From Desulfurella acetivorans A63 (GTDB lineage Bacteria; Campylobacterota_A; Desulfurellia; Desulfurellales; Desulfurellaceae): DNA of 64,000 bases. Under the pieces are notes generated by a model, which was given only the letters and a program-made list of their open reading frames with translations, made no database searches and was not told the DNA's origin. Location: contig CP007051.1 in assembly GCA_000517565.1 (NCBI GenBank), forward strand, positions 1,602,001 through 1,666,000. Direction: 5' to 3'. Every line of letters starts with the position of its first letter. The first letter of the stretch is position 1. The position numbers and the translations under genes were made by a program. Shown piece after piece: positions 44,618 through 53,775 of the stretch.

Positions 44618-45371
44618 CCAAAAACCTCTTACCCCGCTCTCCCATAAACAGCTCTTTTACCCAGGCATCGTCTACAGTGTGTATTTTATCTGGTGTATCA
44701 CAAAAAATAATTGTTTTATTTGCAATAATGGCAACTCTATCAGCTATTAAAAGCGAAGACAAATCGTGCGTTATCATAATTACACTAATACCTAAAAGCT
44801 CAACAAGTTTCTTTATCGTTTTGTCAAACTCATCTGCACTTATAGGATCAAGACCGCTAACTGGCTCATCCAAAAATAGAATCTTTGGGTCAACAGCCAG
44901 TGCACGTGCAAGTGCTGCTTTTTTTTTCATACCCCCTGAGAGCTCACTTGGGTACAACCAGTAAACGTCTTCGTCTAAATCAGAAATTTTTATCTTTAAC
45001 ATAGCCATATTTTTTGCCGTTTCATCGTCTATATTATAGCGTTTTTTTATCACATATACAATATTTTCACCAACACTTAAGCTACTAAACAATGCAGCTG
45101 ACTGAAACATTACACCAATCTTGTTTTTTATAGCCTGTTTTTGTTTAAAACTCAATTGTTTAATATTTATACCATCTATAATAATATCACCTTGTTTTGG
45201 CTCTTTAAGTAAAATTAATTCTTTTAAAAGCGTAGTTTTGCCAGAACCAGAACCGCCAATTATGGCTAAAATTTCCCCTTTGTAAACATCAAGGTTTAAA
45301 TTTTGGTGTATTATTCGCTCATTGTATGCACTTTGCAGGTTTCTAACGCTAATTATTATATCTTTAACCAT
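44601..45371 (-). CDS. mlaF: ABC transporter ATPase of the Mla lipid transport system
   Basis: 256 residues with Walker A GGSGSGKTT, Q-loop, signature LSGGMKKKAALARAL, and Walker B ILFLDEPVSGLD followed by the His switch in ITHDLSS. It energises phospholipid transport together with the MlaE permease and the MCE protein encoded on either side. The GG before the basic run (GGMKKKAA) is typical of MlaF. Confidence 0.94.
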   Translation of the reverse strand: MVKDIIISVRNLQSAYNERIIHQNLNLDVYKGEILAIIGGSGSGKTTLLKELILLKEPKQGDIIIDGINIKQLSFKQKQAIKNKIGVMFQSAALFSSLSVGENIVYVIKKRYNIDDETAKNMAMLKIKISDLDEDVYWLYPSELSGGMKKKAALARALAVDPKILFLDEPVSGLDPISADEFDKTIKKLVELLGISVIMITHDLSSLLIADRVAIIANKTIIFCDTPDKIHTVDDAWVKELFMGERGKRFLDGNKA

Positions 45372-46420
45372 CTATAAATCACACTAAATATTGCATCTAT
45401 TACAATCACGCTAAATATACTTTTTACAACACTCGCGGTTACATGTGTACCTATACTTTCTGCTTTTTGCTCAACTTTAAATCCTTCACTTGTACCAATC
45501 AATGCTATTACAATACCAAACACAGGACCCTTAACTATACCGGATAAAAAAGATTTTATCGTAACAACACGGCTTGCCCTATCTAAAAACTCTGCGTAGT
45601 TTACACCCAATATAAGATTTGATATAATCATCCCGCCAAAAATCCCAATAATATCGGCAAATACTATCAAAAGTGGCATAACGATAAAAAGTGAAAGTAT
45701 GCGCGGCAACACCAATAGCGTATATGGCGATACGCCCATTGTATCAAGTGTATCAACTTCTTCCTGGACTTTCATTAAGCCAAGCGTAGCAGTATAGCTG
45801 CTTGCGCTTCTGCCTGAAACAATTATTGCAACAATCAATGGGCCAAGTTCTCTAACAATTGAAATACTAACCAGATCAACTATAAAAATATTTGCACCAA
45901 ACTGCCTTAGTTGAGCAGCAGACTGATATGCAATAACAAGACCAATTAAAAAAGACAAAACACCTACAATACCAATTGCACCCACGCCCATATTTTGTAT
46001 ATCTTTTATAAAAGTGCGAAATTCAAAATCCGAAATTTTTGAGATAAAATCAATTGTTGATTTGCCTATAAAATTCAAAAAAAACAAATAATCTTTAAGT
46101 TTTTTTTCTAAATAATTACTAAAGCGCAACAAAAGGCTTTTCTTTTTTACCTTCGGGATTTTAGCAAGATTGTTTAAAACAAGCTCAAGTACACTTTCTA
46201 CTTTTTCATTTTTGCCACTTAACTTTGATTTATCAAAATTTTGTAATATTAAAAGTCCACCAAATGTGTCTATCTCATCAACTAGCGAGATATCGACACG
46301 CTCAAAACCAACAAAATCTGAAATTTTTTTTTGAATGCCTTTTGTATTTTCAACAACCCACTTACCTTTTAAGTATAAAATTTTATCTTTTAATTCAAAA
46401 AACTCGTGATTTTGACCCAT
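45356..46420 (-). CDS. mlaE: MlaE-type permease with N-terminal STAS domain
   Basis: 354 residues. The first 90 or so resemble a STAS domain (LVDEIDTFGGLLIL), i.e. MlaB fused to the permease. The permease part has FIKDIQNMGVGAIGIVGV, RELGPLIVAIIVSGR, and EEVDTLDTMGVSPYTLLVLPR, all typical of MlaE, with five or six helices. The separate MlaB of E. coli is therefore replaced by fusion. It directly follows the PerR/Fur gene. Confidence 0.93.
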   Translation of the reverse strand: MGQNHEFFELKDKILYLKGKWVVENTKGIQKKISDFVGFERVDISLVDEIDTFGGLLILQNFDKSKLSGKNEKVESVLELVLNNLAKIPKVKKKSLLLRFSNYLEKKLKDYLFFLNFIGKSTIDFISKISDFEFRTFIKDIQNMGVGAIGIVGVLSFLIGLVIAYQSAAQLRQFGANIFIVDLVSISIVRELGPLIVAIIVSGRSASSYTATLGLMKVQEEVDTLDTMGVSPYTLLVLPRILSLFIVMPLLIVFADIIGIFGGMIISNLILGVNYAEFLDRASRVVTIKSFLSGIVKGPVFGIVIALIGTSEGFKVEQKAESIGTHVTASVVKSIFSVIVIDAIFSVIYRWLKI

Positions 46421-46795
46421 TTACTTTGCGCAATTTGGGCACAGACCATAAAATATAGTAGAGTGATAATCAACTTTGTAGCCTTTCTTGTTTAACTCTT
46501 CATCTAAAGCTTTATTGTATAGTATGTCTAAATCTAGCACAGCCCCACACTTTGTGCACTTGAAATGATAGTGTGGTTCTGTTTTTGCATCGTAGCGCAA
46601 AATATTCTTGTCACTTTTTATCTCTATTACTTTGCCCTCTTCTGCCAAAATACGCAAATTTCTATAAACCGTTGCTATAGAAATCTTTGGATACCTGGGT
46701 TTTATCGAGTAATAGAGTTCTTCTGGTGTAGGATGATCATAGCGGGATTTAAGCTCTTCATACACCATGGCACGCTGTTTTGTATTTTTTCTCAT
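46421..46795 (-). CDS. Fur-family metalloregulator, PerR-like
   Basis: 124 residues: a winged-helix DNA-binding domain (HPTPEELYYSIKP, then ISIATVYRNLRILAEEG) and a metal-binding domain with HYHFKCTKCG and a C-terminal CPNC that form the structural zinc site. The spacing and the Asp residues after CGAVLDLD favour a peroxide or iron sensor of PerR type over Zur or Nur. It sits between the glutamate synthase genes and the mla genes. An AGGGGG ribosome site precedes ATG 46795. Confidence 0.88.
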   Translation of the reverse strand: MRKNTKQRAMVYEELKSRYDHPTPEELYYSIKPRYPKISIATVYRNLRILAEEGKVIEIKSDKNILRYDAKTEPHYHFKCTKCGAVLDLDILYNKALDEELNKKGYKVDYHSTIFYGLCPNCAK

Positions 46796-46814
46796 GTGTT
46801 TAACCCCCTAATAT

Positions 46815-47558
46815 TTAAGGCCCCGGGATATACAAATTTCCGTAGGGCCTTTTACTTTTCGGCGTGATTTTTACAAACTCATCTTTTATTATCTTATCGC
46901 AATCAAAACCAAAAAGATCGCAAAATTTCTTTACATTTGTTAAGATTTTTTGCATATCTTTGTCGTCTGGCTTGCTTATTAATACTTCGCTAGAGCAAAG
47001 CGATTCATCTACGCCATGTCTTACAAAAATAGCTCCACCATGCATACCTGTACCTAAATAATTACCAGTTAAGCGTTTTTTATCTCTATTTAGTCCAAGC
47101 AGTATTAGTGTGCCGCCTGCCATATACTCACCCATAAAAGCACCGGCGCAACCGCCTATTACTACTGTTGGGCTTACATCTTCTTTGTAGGCTTTCATGT
47201 GAATACATGCCCTATAGCCAACATTGCCTTTGACAAATATTGAACCACCTCTCATGCTATAGCCCAATACATCGCCTGCATTACCATGAATGATGATTTC
47301 TCCAGAACTCATAGTGTTGCCTATACCATCTTGAGCATCTTCGTTTACAATAATGGTGGGTCCTTCCATAAATGCACCTAAATCATTTCCTGGTACGCCG
47401 TTAATTACTATTTCTACGGGTTTTGCTATACCACAACCAATATAGTATTGTCCGCAAACACCATCAATTATAATTTTATTTTCACCTTCTTCAATTACAC
47501 GCCTTATTATATCATTTAAAACATTGTATTTAAGATTACTTGCATCAATCCTCTTCAT
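46815..47558 (-). CDS. Glutamate synthase GXGXG-domain subunit (archaeal-type split form)
   Basis: A 247-residue protein forming the right-handed beta-helix of the large glutamate synthase subunit. The G-rich turns ISSGEIIIHGNAGD-type (here SSGEIIIHGNAGDVLGYSM) and GVPGNDLGAFM recur. In bacterial GltB this is the C-terminal domain; here it is a separate gene. The start is ATG 47558 after GGGG, giving a 14-base overlap with the glutaminase gene. A longer frame to 47624 would lie inside that gene. Its last codons lie inside a GC-rich inverted repeat. Confidence 0.88.
   Translation of the reverse strand: MKRIDASNLKYNVLNDIIRRVIEEGENKIIIDGVCGQYYIGCGIAKPVEIVINGVPGNDLGAFMEGPTIIVNEDAQDGIGNTMSSGEIIIHGNAGDVLGYSMRGGSIFVKGNVGYRACIHMKAYKEDVSPTVVIGGCAGAFMGEYMAGGTLILLGLNRDKKRLTGNYLGTGMHGGAIFVRHGVDESLCSSEVLISKPDDKDMQKILTNVKKFCDLFGFDCDKIIKDEFVKITPKSKRPYGNLYIPGP
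46817..46851. other. GC-rich inverted repeat across the end of the GXGXG gene
   Basis: AAGGCCC (46817-46823) and GGGCCTT (46845-46851) form a perfect 7-bp stem with a 21-base loop, unusual in such AT-rich DNA. On the minus strand the stem ends at the stop codon and is followed by AAATATTAG, without a real U run. It may be a weak terminator or attenuator between the glutamate synthase genes and the fur/mla genes. Confidence 0.4.
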
Positions 47559-48708
47559 CTTGTACCCCATAATAAACATTATAAGCTTCATCAGTAAGTC
47601 TTGCGATAACAGGTTCACCCGCATCTGGAGAACTTATATCTTTTATATCACTGCAAATATGCTTTATAGCTGCTTCTTCGCTTGAAAAATAATATACATC
47701 ATCCTTTTTTCCTACAACCAGCGGTCTTAATTTAATTCTATCATTTAAAGCCATTATACCACCTTTAAATGTCAATAAAATTGAAAAAGGACCGTTAAGA
47801 AGTGCTCTGCCATATATTATCCTTAAAGCTTTGTAAAGTTTTTTCTGATCTTGTGGCATCCTTTCTATCTCTTCCCACAAAGGAGCACTGAATATTTTGG
47901 CTAACAACTCTATTGGTATCTTATGTTTTCTTACAATTAAATCTGCCAGATAAACAATTGCTTCTGTATCAGTTTTTTGAGTGCACTTATAACCATGCAT
48001 CTCCAAATATCGCTTATTGGCACCGTAGGATGAAATCTCTCCATTGTGCACAACTGTCCAATCAAGCAAACCAAATGGATGTGCGCCACCCCACCATCCA
48101 GGTGTATTGGTAGGAAAACGGTTATGGGCTGTCCAGCAATAAGCCTTGTAACGTTCAATCCTGAAAAAGTTTGCAATTTCATCGGGATAACCTATACCTT
48201 TAAATATACCCATGTTTTTACCGCTTGATATAACAAAAGCACCATTTATATTTTCGTTTATAAAAAACACAAGCTTGTTTATAAATTCATCGGCATCAGT
48301 TTCGCTCATGTACTCGCTTTCTGCTTTTGTGCCCTGGGCTCTTGGCAATACAAAATATACAAAAAACATAGGTCGTTTCCTATTTTTCATTCCCCTTGTG
48401 GGAATACCGCTGCGTTCTGCAACCATTACTCTGCGCTCTAAAAAATCCTCTACAGCACGCTTTGCTAAATCGTCATCAATCATCAAATGTAATGCATAAT
48501 AATTTTTAAATTCTGGGTATATACCATATGCGGCATATCCTGAGCCCAAACCATTGCCTCTATCGCGCATTATATCAATTGCAGAAACAATTTTATTGCC
48601 ATCTATAAGATCACCTTTTGTGTTAAAAATCCCAAAAATACCGCAACCCGAAGCATCTTTTGGATCATTGGAAATGGCAAAACTTTGAATCTTTTCTATC
48701 TCAACCAT
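47545..48708 (-). CDS. Glutamate synthase glutaminase-domain subunit (archaeal-type split form)
   Basis: 387 residues of the class II (Ntn) glutamine amidotransferase domain that releases ammonia from glutamine. The putative nucleophile is Cys22 in SGCGIFGIF, so a 21-residue leader must be removed or tolerated, unlike GltB where processing exposes the Cys. Other motifs are RDRGNGLGSGYA, AHNRFPTNTPGWWGGAHPF, VVHNGEISSYGANKRYL and TDTEAIVYLAD. An AGGTAGG ribosome site precedes ATG 48708. Confidence 0.9.
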   Translation of the reverse strand: MVEIEKIQSFAISNDPKDASGCGIFGIFNTKGDLIDGNKIVSAIDIMRDRGNGLGSGYAAYGIYPEFKNYYALHLMIDDDLAKRAVEDFLERRVMVAERSGIPTRGMKNRKRPMFFVYFVLPRAQGTKAESEYMSETDADEFINKLVFFINENINGAFVISSGKNMGIFKGIGYPDEIANFFRIERYKAYCWTAHNRFPTNTPGWWGGAHPFGLLDWTVVHNGEISSYGANKRYLEMHGYKCTQKTDTEAIVYLADLIVRKHKIPIELLAKIFSAPLWEEIERMPQDQKKLYKALRIIYGRALLNGPFSILLTFKGGIMALNDRIKLRPLVVGKKDDVYYFSSEEAAIKHICSDIKDISSPDAGEPVIARLTDEAYNVYYGVQDEED

Positions 48709-48714
48709 ATATAC

Positions 48715-49971
48715 CTACCTTTGTAATTTTCTATCAAGCCTTAACACTCTAAAAGCTTTATCAAAATATTTCCACCCAAAATCATTGTTTAAAAATGTAT
48801 CTTTTATCCATGAAACGTCAAACTTTTTTTCTATCATCCAATTAAACATACCTGCTTTTTCAACATTATTTACAAGAATAACACCAATTAATTTGTTATC
48901 TCTAATAATAAACTTTCTATATTTGTCATCTTTTTTGTATTCAAGTACCTCATCAGTATCGCTTTCAATCAGCCCCATAGAAATAAATCCAACTTTACCA
49001 ATTTCAATTGAATTCATCGCAAAACCACCGCCAAACTTTACCTCATGTCCGCTTGCATTCAGGCCTGCAATATAGCCTTCCCTGGCTGCAAGCGGCAAAA
49101 TAGGAATAGGCCTTCTAACATTTACTACAATATCATAAATACTTGCAACATCACCAGCTGCATAGCAATCATCACATGCTTTTAGATAATCATCAACCAC
49201 AATGCCTCTATCAAGCTTTATGTTTTGATCAACAAAAGCTACATTTGGCGCAACACCCACACTAAGTAAGCATGCATCGCATAATATTTTTTTACCACTT
49301 GAAAGCGTAACCTGACTAACAGTTTTATCACCATCAAGCTCAACAACAGAGTCATTTAAAATTATATCTACTCCACTTAGCTTCAATTGTTCCTGGATCA
49401 ACACTGCCGCATAATCATCAAGTGCTGGAAACAATACTCTTTTTGCAAGCTCGACCAATACTACCTTTTTTCCTATTTTTGACAAATCATAAGCCATTTT
49501 TGTGCCAATTAAGCCAGCCCCTACTATAACAATAGAGTTTATTTTGACTAAATCCTCTTTAAGTTTTTTTGCCCCTTTAATATTTGTCAATGTATAAACA
49601 CCATCTAAATCGATACCTGTAATATTTTTTGGCATTATAGCATTTGCACCACTTGCAATAATAAGCTTGTCATAGTTAATGTTTTCTTTATTGGATAAAA
49701 TTACTGTTTTTTGTTTTGTATCAACTTTTTCAACAGTTTGTCCAAGTAATGTTTGTATATTATTTTTATCAAAAAAATCATTTCTTCTATAAAACATTCT
49801 TTCTTCAGAAAAACTTACTTCTCCAATTACCCAATTTGGCAAAAGCGGTCTAGAATATGGCCTTGTTTGTTCATCTGATATTATTAAAATTTCACCTTGA
49901 GTATCATTTTGCCTAATGGCAGTGGCTGCGTTAATACCTGCAACAGAATTTCCTATTATTACATACTTCAT
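48715..49971 (-). CDS. FAD/NAD(P)-dependent oxidoreductase of the glutamate synthase cluster
   Basis: 418 residues with two Rossmann folds: IIGNSVAGINAA at the N-terminus for FAD and IVIVGAGLIGTKMA near 150 for NAD(P)H, plus the ACDDCYAAGDVA motif. It belongs to the NirB/rubredoxin-reductase-like class I pyridine nucleotide disulfide oxidoreductases without the CxxC. Its position between ferredoxin-like and glutaminase genes suggests it passes electrons from NAD(P)H to the glutamate synthase, replacing GltD. Confidence 0.87.
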   Translation of the reverse strand: MKYVIIGNSVAGINAATAIRQNDTQGEILIISDEQTRPYSRPLLPNWVIGEVSFSEERMFYRRNDFFDKNNIQTLLGQTVEKVDTKQKTVILSNKENINYDKLIIASGANAIMPKNITGIDLDGVYTLTNIKGAKKLKEDLVKINSIVIVGAGLIGTKMAYDLSKIGKKVVLVELAKRVLFPALDDYAAVLIQEQLKLSGVDIILNDSVVELDGDKTVSQVTLSSGKKILCDACLLSVGVAPNVAFVDQNIKLDRGIVVDDYLKACDDCYAAGDVASIYDIVVNVRRPIPILPLAAREGYIAGLNASGHEVKFGGGFAMNSIEIGKVGFISMGLIESDTDEVLEYKKDDKYRKFIIRDNKLIGVILVNNVEKAGMFNWMIEKKFDVSWIKDTFLNNDFGWKYFDKAFRVLRLDRKLQR

Positions 49972-49979
49972 TTAACTCC

Positions 49980-50414
49980 TCACAACTCTTCAAAAGTTAA
50001 AGCTTCATTGGGGCATGCTTCAACACATGCTGGAATACTTCTATCTGGACATAAATCGCATTTGATAGATAAACCCCAGTCATCATTTTTGCCTTGTTTT
50101 ATAACACCATACGGACAAACCATAATACACATCCAACAACCTACACATGTCTGAGTATTAACAACAACATAACCTCTTTCATCCCTATGCATAGAACCAT
50201 TCTGGCAGGCAAAAATACATGGCGCATCATCACAATGTCTGCACATTATTGAAGCAGAATATGGATAATTAAATTCCACTGTGCATCTTGATAATACATT
50301 TTCTTTTTTTACAGCTTTGATAATATCTTTTGATACAGAATGCTCTGTTTTGCAAGCTACCTCGCATAAATGACAATATACACAATTATCTTCATTTATT
50401 TTAACAAGCTTCAT
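49980..50414 (-). CDS. Four-cluster 4Fe-4S ferredoxin protein
   Basis: 144 residues with sixteen cysteines in four cluster motifs (CVYCHLCEVAC, CRHCDDAPCIFAC, CVGCWMCIMVC, CDLCPDRSIPACVEAC), like the DmsB/HycB electron-transfer subunits. There is no signal peptide. It would carry electrons between the FAD oxidoreductase and the FMN subunit of glutamate synthase encoded on each side. Confidence 0.9.
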   Translation of the reverse strand: MKLVKINEDNCVYCHLCEVACKTEHSVSKDIIKAVKKENVLSRCTVEFNYPYSASIMCRHCDDAPCIFACQNGSMHRDERGYVVVNTQTCVGCWMCIMVCPYGVIKQGKNDDWGLSIKCDLCPDRSIPACVEACPNEALTFEEL

Positions 50415-50418
50415 TTTA

Positions 50419-51936
50419 TTATTCTCCTGCGTGCAATATACCTAATATTTCCATTTCTTTTTCACTTAAATCAAAACCTCTTAAGGCGAGCCTGTTGCCT
50501 TTTAGTGATTCTATAGAGTTTATGCCCATAGCGCCAAGCGTTTCTTTTATCTCTAAAGCCCAAACATTTACTAAATTAACAAGCCTTTGAGTAGCAATGT
50601 TTGGATTTTGGCGCTTTGACAAAAATGGGTCTTGTGTTGCAATACCCCATGCGCATTTTCCAGTGTGGCACTGCTGACACATAGTACAACCTATAGCAAT
50701 AAGCGTAGCTGTGCCAATGTATACTGCATCTGCACCTAATGCAATTGCTTTTATTACATCCATCGAGTTTCTAATCCCGCCTGATGCAACTAGTGAAATC
50801 TTGCCTCTTAAGCCTTCCTGTCTTAATCTATCATCGACGCTTGCAAGGGCAAGCTCTATAGGAAGTCCAACATTATCCCTTATAACCTGGGGCGATGCGC
50901 CTGTCCCACCCTTAAAACCATCAAGGACAATTACATCAGCGCCCGCTTGGGCTACACCACTTGCAATTGCAGCAATGTTATGCACACATGCAATTTTAAC
51001 AAAAATAGGCTTTTTATACTCCGTAGCTTCTTTTAAGGCGTATATAAGTTGTCTTAAATCTTCAATCGAGTAAATATCATGGTGCGGAGCAGGACTTAGC
51101 GCATCGGTTCCTTTTGGTATCATTCTCGTTTGGGCAATAGAAGCTGTAACTTTTTCGCCGGGCAAATGACCACCTATGCCTGGCTTTGCACCCTGGCCAA
51201 TTTTAATTTCAATTGCGCTTGCTACATCAAGGTACTCTTTGTAAACCCCAAAACGTCCACTTGCCACCTGAACTATTATATTGCCTTCAAATTTATAGTG
51301 GTCTTTGTGAAGGCCACCTTCGCCAGAGTTGAAGTACGTACCAAGCTCAACTGCTGCCCTGCCTATAGCTTCAATAACGTTGTAATTCAGCGCACCATAG
51401 CTCATTGCAGCAAACATTATTGGTATTTCCAATTCAAGCTGAGGGTATAAAACAGTTTTTAATTTACCATCTTCTATCTCTAAATAATCAACTTTTTTAC
51501 CTAAAAATGTTTTTAACTCCATTGGTTCCCTTAAAGGATCAATTGATGGGTTTGTTACTTGTGAAGCATTTATAAGCATATGATCCCAATACACAATATA
51601 CGGTTTATCTGAACCCATAGAAACAACTGGTGCCCCGCCAAAAGCTGCCCTTTTTTTGACACCAACCACATTCCATTTGCCCCAGCTTTCGTTAATACGA
51701 TAAGGGTTTTCGCGGTTTTCTATTGTAATGGCCTCTGTTGGACAAAACGCAGCGCATCTATTACAACCTACGCATTTCGCATCCCAGTTCCATATTTTAT
51801 CTTCTTCTTCATCGTAAAATGTAGCATCAAAAGAGCATTGCTCAACACACGCTTTACACTTAATACACCTATCTGGATCCCTTATAACATGAAAATCTGG
51901 CGGTGTATAAGTTTTAACATCTTTCATCCACTTCAC
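50419..51936 (-). CDS. Glutamate synthase FMN-domain subunit with N-terminal ferredoxin domain
   Basis: 505 residues. The N-terminal 80 residues hold two 4Fe-4S motifs (CIKCKACVEQC and CVGCNRCAAFC). The remainder is the FMN/iron-sulfur domain of glutamate synthase, with GEGGLHKDHY, KIGQGAKPGIGGHLPGEKV, DGFKGGTGASP, ASGGIRNSMDVIKAIALGADAVYIG and the cluster region CTMCQQCHTGKCAWG. It makes glutamate from 2-oxoglutarate and ammonia channelled from the glutaminase subunit. Translation starts at GTG 51936, seven bases after GGGGAG. First gene of the operon. Confidence 0.93.
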   Translation of the reverse strand: MKWMKDVKTYTPPDFHVIRDPDRCIKCKACVEQCSFDATFYDEEEDKIWNWDAKCVGCNRCAAFCPTEAITIENRENPYRINESWGKWNVVGVKKRAAFGGAPVVSMGSDKPYIVYWDHMLINASQVTNPSIDPLREPMELKTFLGKKVDYLEIEDGKLKTVLYPQLELEIPIMFAAMSYGALNYNVIEAIGRAAVELGTYFNSGEGGLHKDHYKFEGNIIVQVASGRFGVYKEYLDVASAIEIKIGQGAKPGIGGHLPGEKVTASIAQTRMIPKGTDALSPAPHHDIYSIEDLRQLIYALKEATEYKKPIFVKIACVHNIAAIASGVAQAGADVIVLDGFKGGTGASPQVIRDNVGLPIELALASVDDRLRQEGLRGKISLVASGGIRNSMDVIKAIALGADAVYIGTATLIAIGCTMCQQCHTGKCAWGIATQDPFLSKRQNPNIATQRLVNLVNVWALEIKETLGAMGINSIESLKGNRLALRGFDLSEKEMEILGILHAGE

Positions 51937-51977
51937 GTTATTACTCCCCTTAAACAGAAATATAATTTAAGGATAAA

Positions 51978-52006
51978 TACATACAATAAAAAATAATCAT
52001 TGTCAA
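51978..52006 (-). promoter_or_regulatory. Promoter of the glutamate synthase operon
   Basis: On the minus strand a perfect TTGACA (complement of 52001-52006), a 17-base spacer and a weak -10 TATGTA (complement of 51978-51983). The transcript start would be near 51971, leaving a leader of about 35 bases with the GGGGAG ribosome site. Confidence 0.55.
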
Positions 52007-52061
52007 TACTGTTAATTATTTAAATAAAAATATTAAAAAAATGTAATATATTTGATATGCA

Positions 52062-52880
52062 CTATAACTTTTTAATCAATATTACAATACGCCTGTTAAC
52101 CGGATCTTGGGGCAATGTTCCTGGCATAGGCCTTGTATCACCATAGCCAACAACACTACTAAAGCGCTCCGAAACAATACCTTGAGATTCAAGTATCTTT
52201 CTTGCTTCATTTGCTCTACCAATAGATAAATCCCAATTAGATAAACCAGAAACAACTGGTGTATAATTTGCATAACCTTCTATGACAATTTTATTTGGAA
52301 GAGGTCTGATATTAGAAGCTATTATCTTCAATATATCAATTGTATATGGTTCTGGTTTAATGGAACCATTTGCAAACATTGGTCTATCATTTTTATCAAA
52401 TAGAATAATATTCAAACCTTCTTCATTAATCGAATATTTTATCTGCACACCATAAGGAGCAATTTCTTTATTTGACTTAATAGCTTCTTGAATTTTACCC
52501 AGGATTGATGTCATTTGATTTTGCATTTCGTATTTATTTTCATATCTTTTTATTTGGGAAGCTTGATTATTTATAGTTATGGGTTTATTCTCAGAAGGCA
52601 CCTGTCTGACCACAAGCTGTTTTGAGCCTATATCAAATACTCCTTTTGATGGATTTAAACCGCTTCCTTGAGATACGCTTACAGATTGCATAGGGTGTGT
52701 AAAGTAATACTCAATAATTTTTCTTTGCTTTTCGTTTGTTGCTGCAACAAGCCACATAACAAGGAAAAAAGCCATCATTGAAGTCATAAAATCGCCATAG
52801 GCTATCTCCCATACGCTTGATTCTGGTGGTTTTGACTTCTTGCATTTCTTCTTTCGCACTAAATTGGTACTGTCTGCCAT
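52062..52880 (-). CDS. motB: Flagellar motor stator protein MotB
   Basis: 272 residues. A basic cytoplasmic N-terminus leads into a single helix containing the ion-binding aspartate in WEIAYGDFMTSMMAFFLVMWL (given in part), then a plug/linker and a C-terminal OmpA-type peptidoglycan-binding domain with LSNWDLSIGRANEARKIL and GYGDTRP. It anchors the stator to the cell wall. Start abuts the motA stop. Confidence 0.95.
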   Translation of the reverse strand: MADSTNLVRKKKCKKSKPPESSVWEIAYGDFMTSMMAFFLVMWLVAATNEKQRKIIEYYFTHPMQSVSVSQGSGLNPSKGVFDIGSKQLVVRQVPSENKPITINNQASQIKRYENKYEMQNQMTSILGKIQEAIKSNKEIAPYGVQIKYSINEEGLNIILFDKNDRPMFANGSIKPEPYTIDILKIIASNIRPLPNKIVIEGYANYTPVVSGLSNWDLSIGRANEARKILESQGIVSERFSSVVGYGDTRPMPGTLPQDPVNRRIVILIKKL

Positions 52881-53729
52881 TTAGCGCCTCTCTTTTGCAA
52901 GCTTTTCTACCTCATCAAATTCAGTGCGATATACTGGCGGTACAGTTTGTCTTACTGATTCCATAGCAATAATAGGTGCGTCACCTTTTGCAATAGAAAT
53001 AATGCCAACTTTAAGTGATTTTAAATATCCCACAAAATCTTCATTTTTTAGTTCCTGTACGGTAGCCATTGGACCAATCACCACATAACAAAGTAGTAAG
53101 CCCAAAAAAGTACCTGTAAGCGCACCTGCAACATGGTGACCTACTTCTAAAATAGAACCCCCCAGTGCGCCCATGGTTAAAATAACACCCATAACAGCTG
53201 CAACAATACCCATACCAGGCATACTCTCGGCAATTTTTGCCACCATTTTTGGTGCTACAGATATCTCTTTTTCTACAACTTCAATATTAGAGTCAAGCAT
53301 TTCATCAAGTTTTTCTATTTCAATACCTGTTACAATGTTTCTTATTGCATCAATCACAAATTCTCTTATTTCTTTGTTTTTGAGCAAAAAGGTATTAGAC
53401 TGCATAATAGGGCTTTCTTCTGGCTTATCAACAATGGCTTCAAGTGATAATATGCCATCTTTTCTTACTTTAACTGATAAGTTGTAAATAAATAGTAATA
53501 ATTCCAAATATACTTTTTTATTAAAAGGGTTTGGCTTTGCAAACCCAACAATAACCTTTATAGCATCCTTCATAATAGAAGGTGTAGTAGAAGCAACAAG
53601 TATACCCGCTGCACCGCCAAATAAGACGATATATTCCGATACCTGTATTAAAACAAGTGGCTTTCCGCCGCCCAAAACAAAACCTGTTAAAATAGCAGCA
53701 ATGGTAAGTACAACACCGATTACATTCAT
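52881..53729 (-). CDS. motA: Flagellar motor stator protein MotA
   Basis: 282 residues with four transmembrane helices, VLGGGKP near the N-terminus, the cytoplasmic loop containing KVRKDGILSLEA, and MPGMGIVAAVMGVILTMGAL. Forms the ion channel with MotB. A GGGG ribosome site lies five bases before ATG 53729. No other flagellar structural gene is in the window; the Maf glycosyltransferase gene lies 4 kb away. Confidence 0.95.
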   Translation of the reverse strand: MNVIGVVLTIAAILTGFVLGGGKPLVLIQVSEYIVLFGGAAGILVASTTPSIMKDAIKVIVGFAKPNPFNKKVYLELLLFIYNLSVKVRKDGILSLEAIVDKPEESPIMQSNTFLLKNKEIREFVIDAIRNIVTGIEIEKLDEMLDSNIEVVEKEISVAPKMVAKIAESMPGMGIVAAVMGVILTMGALGGSILEVGHHVAGALTGTFLGLLLCYVVIGPMATVQELKNEDFVGYLKSLKVGIISIAKGDAPIIAMESVRQTVPPVYRTEFDEVEKLAKERR

Positions 53730-53775
53730 TTATACCCCACACTAATACAATCGGAATATATGCAAAAAAAATAAG

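Noticed and set aside
47559-47624. Extended start for the GXGXG subunit
   Set aside because: It lies inside the glutaminase gene in another frame; ATG 47558 has a GGGG ribosome site and fits the family start.
53730-53775. Sigma-28 promoter before motA (TTCCGATTG)
   Set aside because: The CCGAT core is present, but no TAAA element lies at the right distance, so I could not support it.
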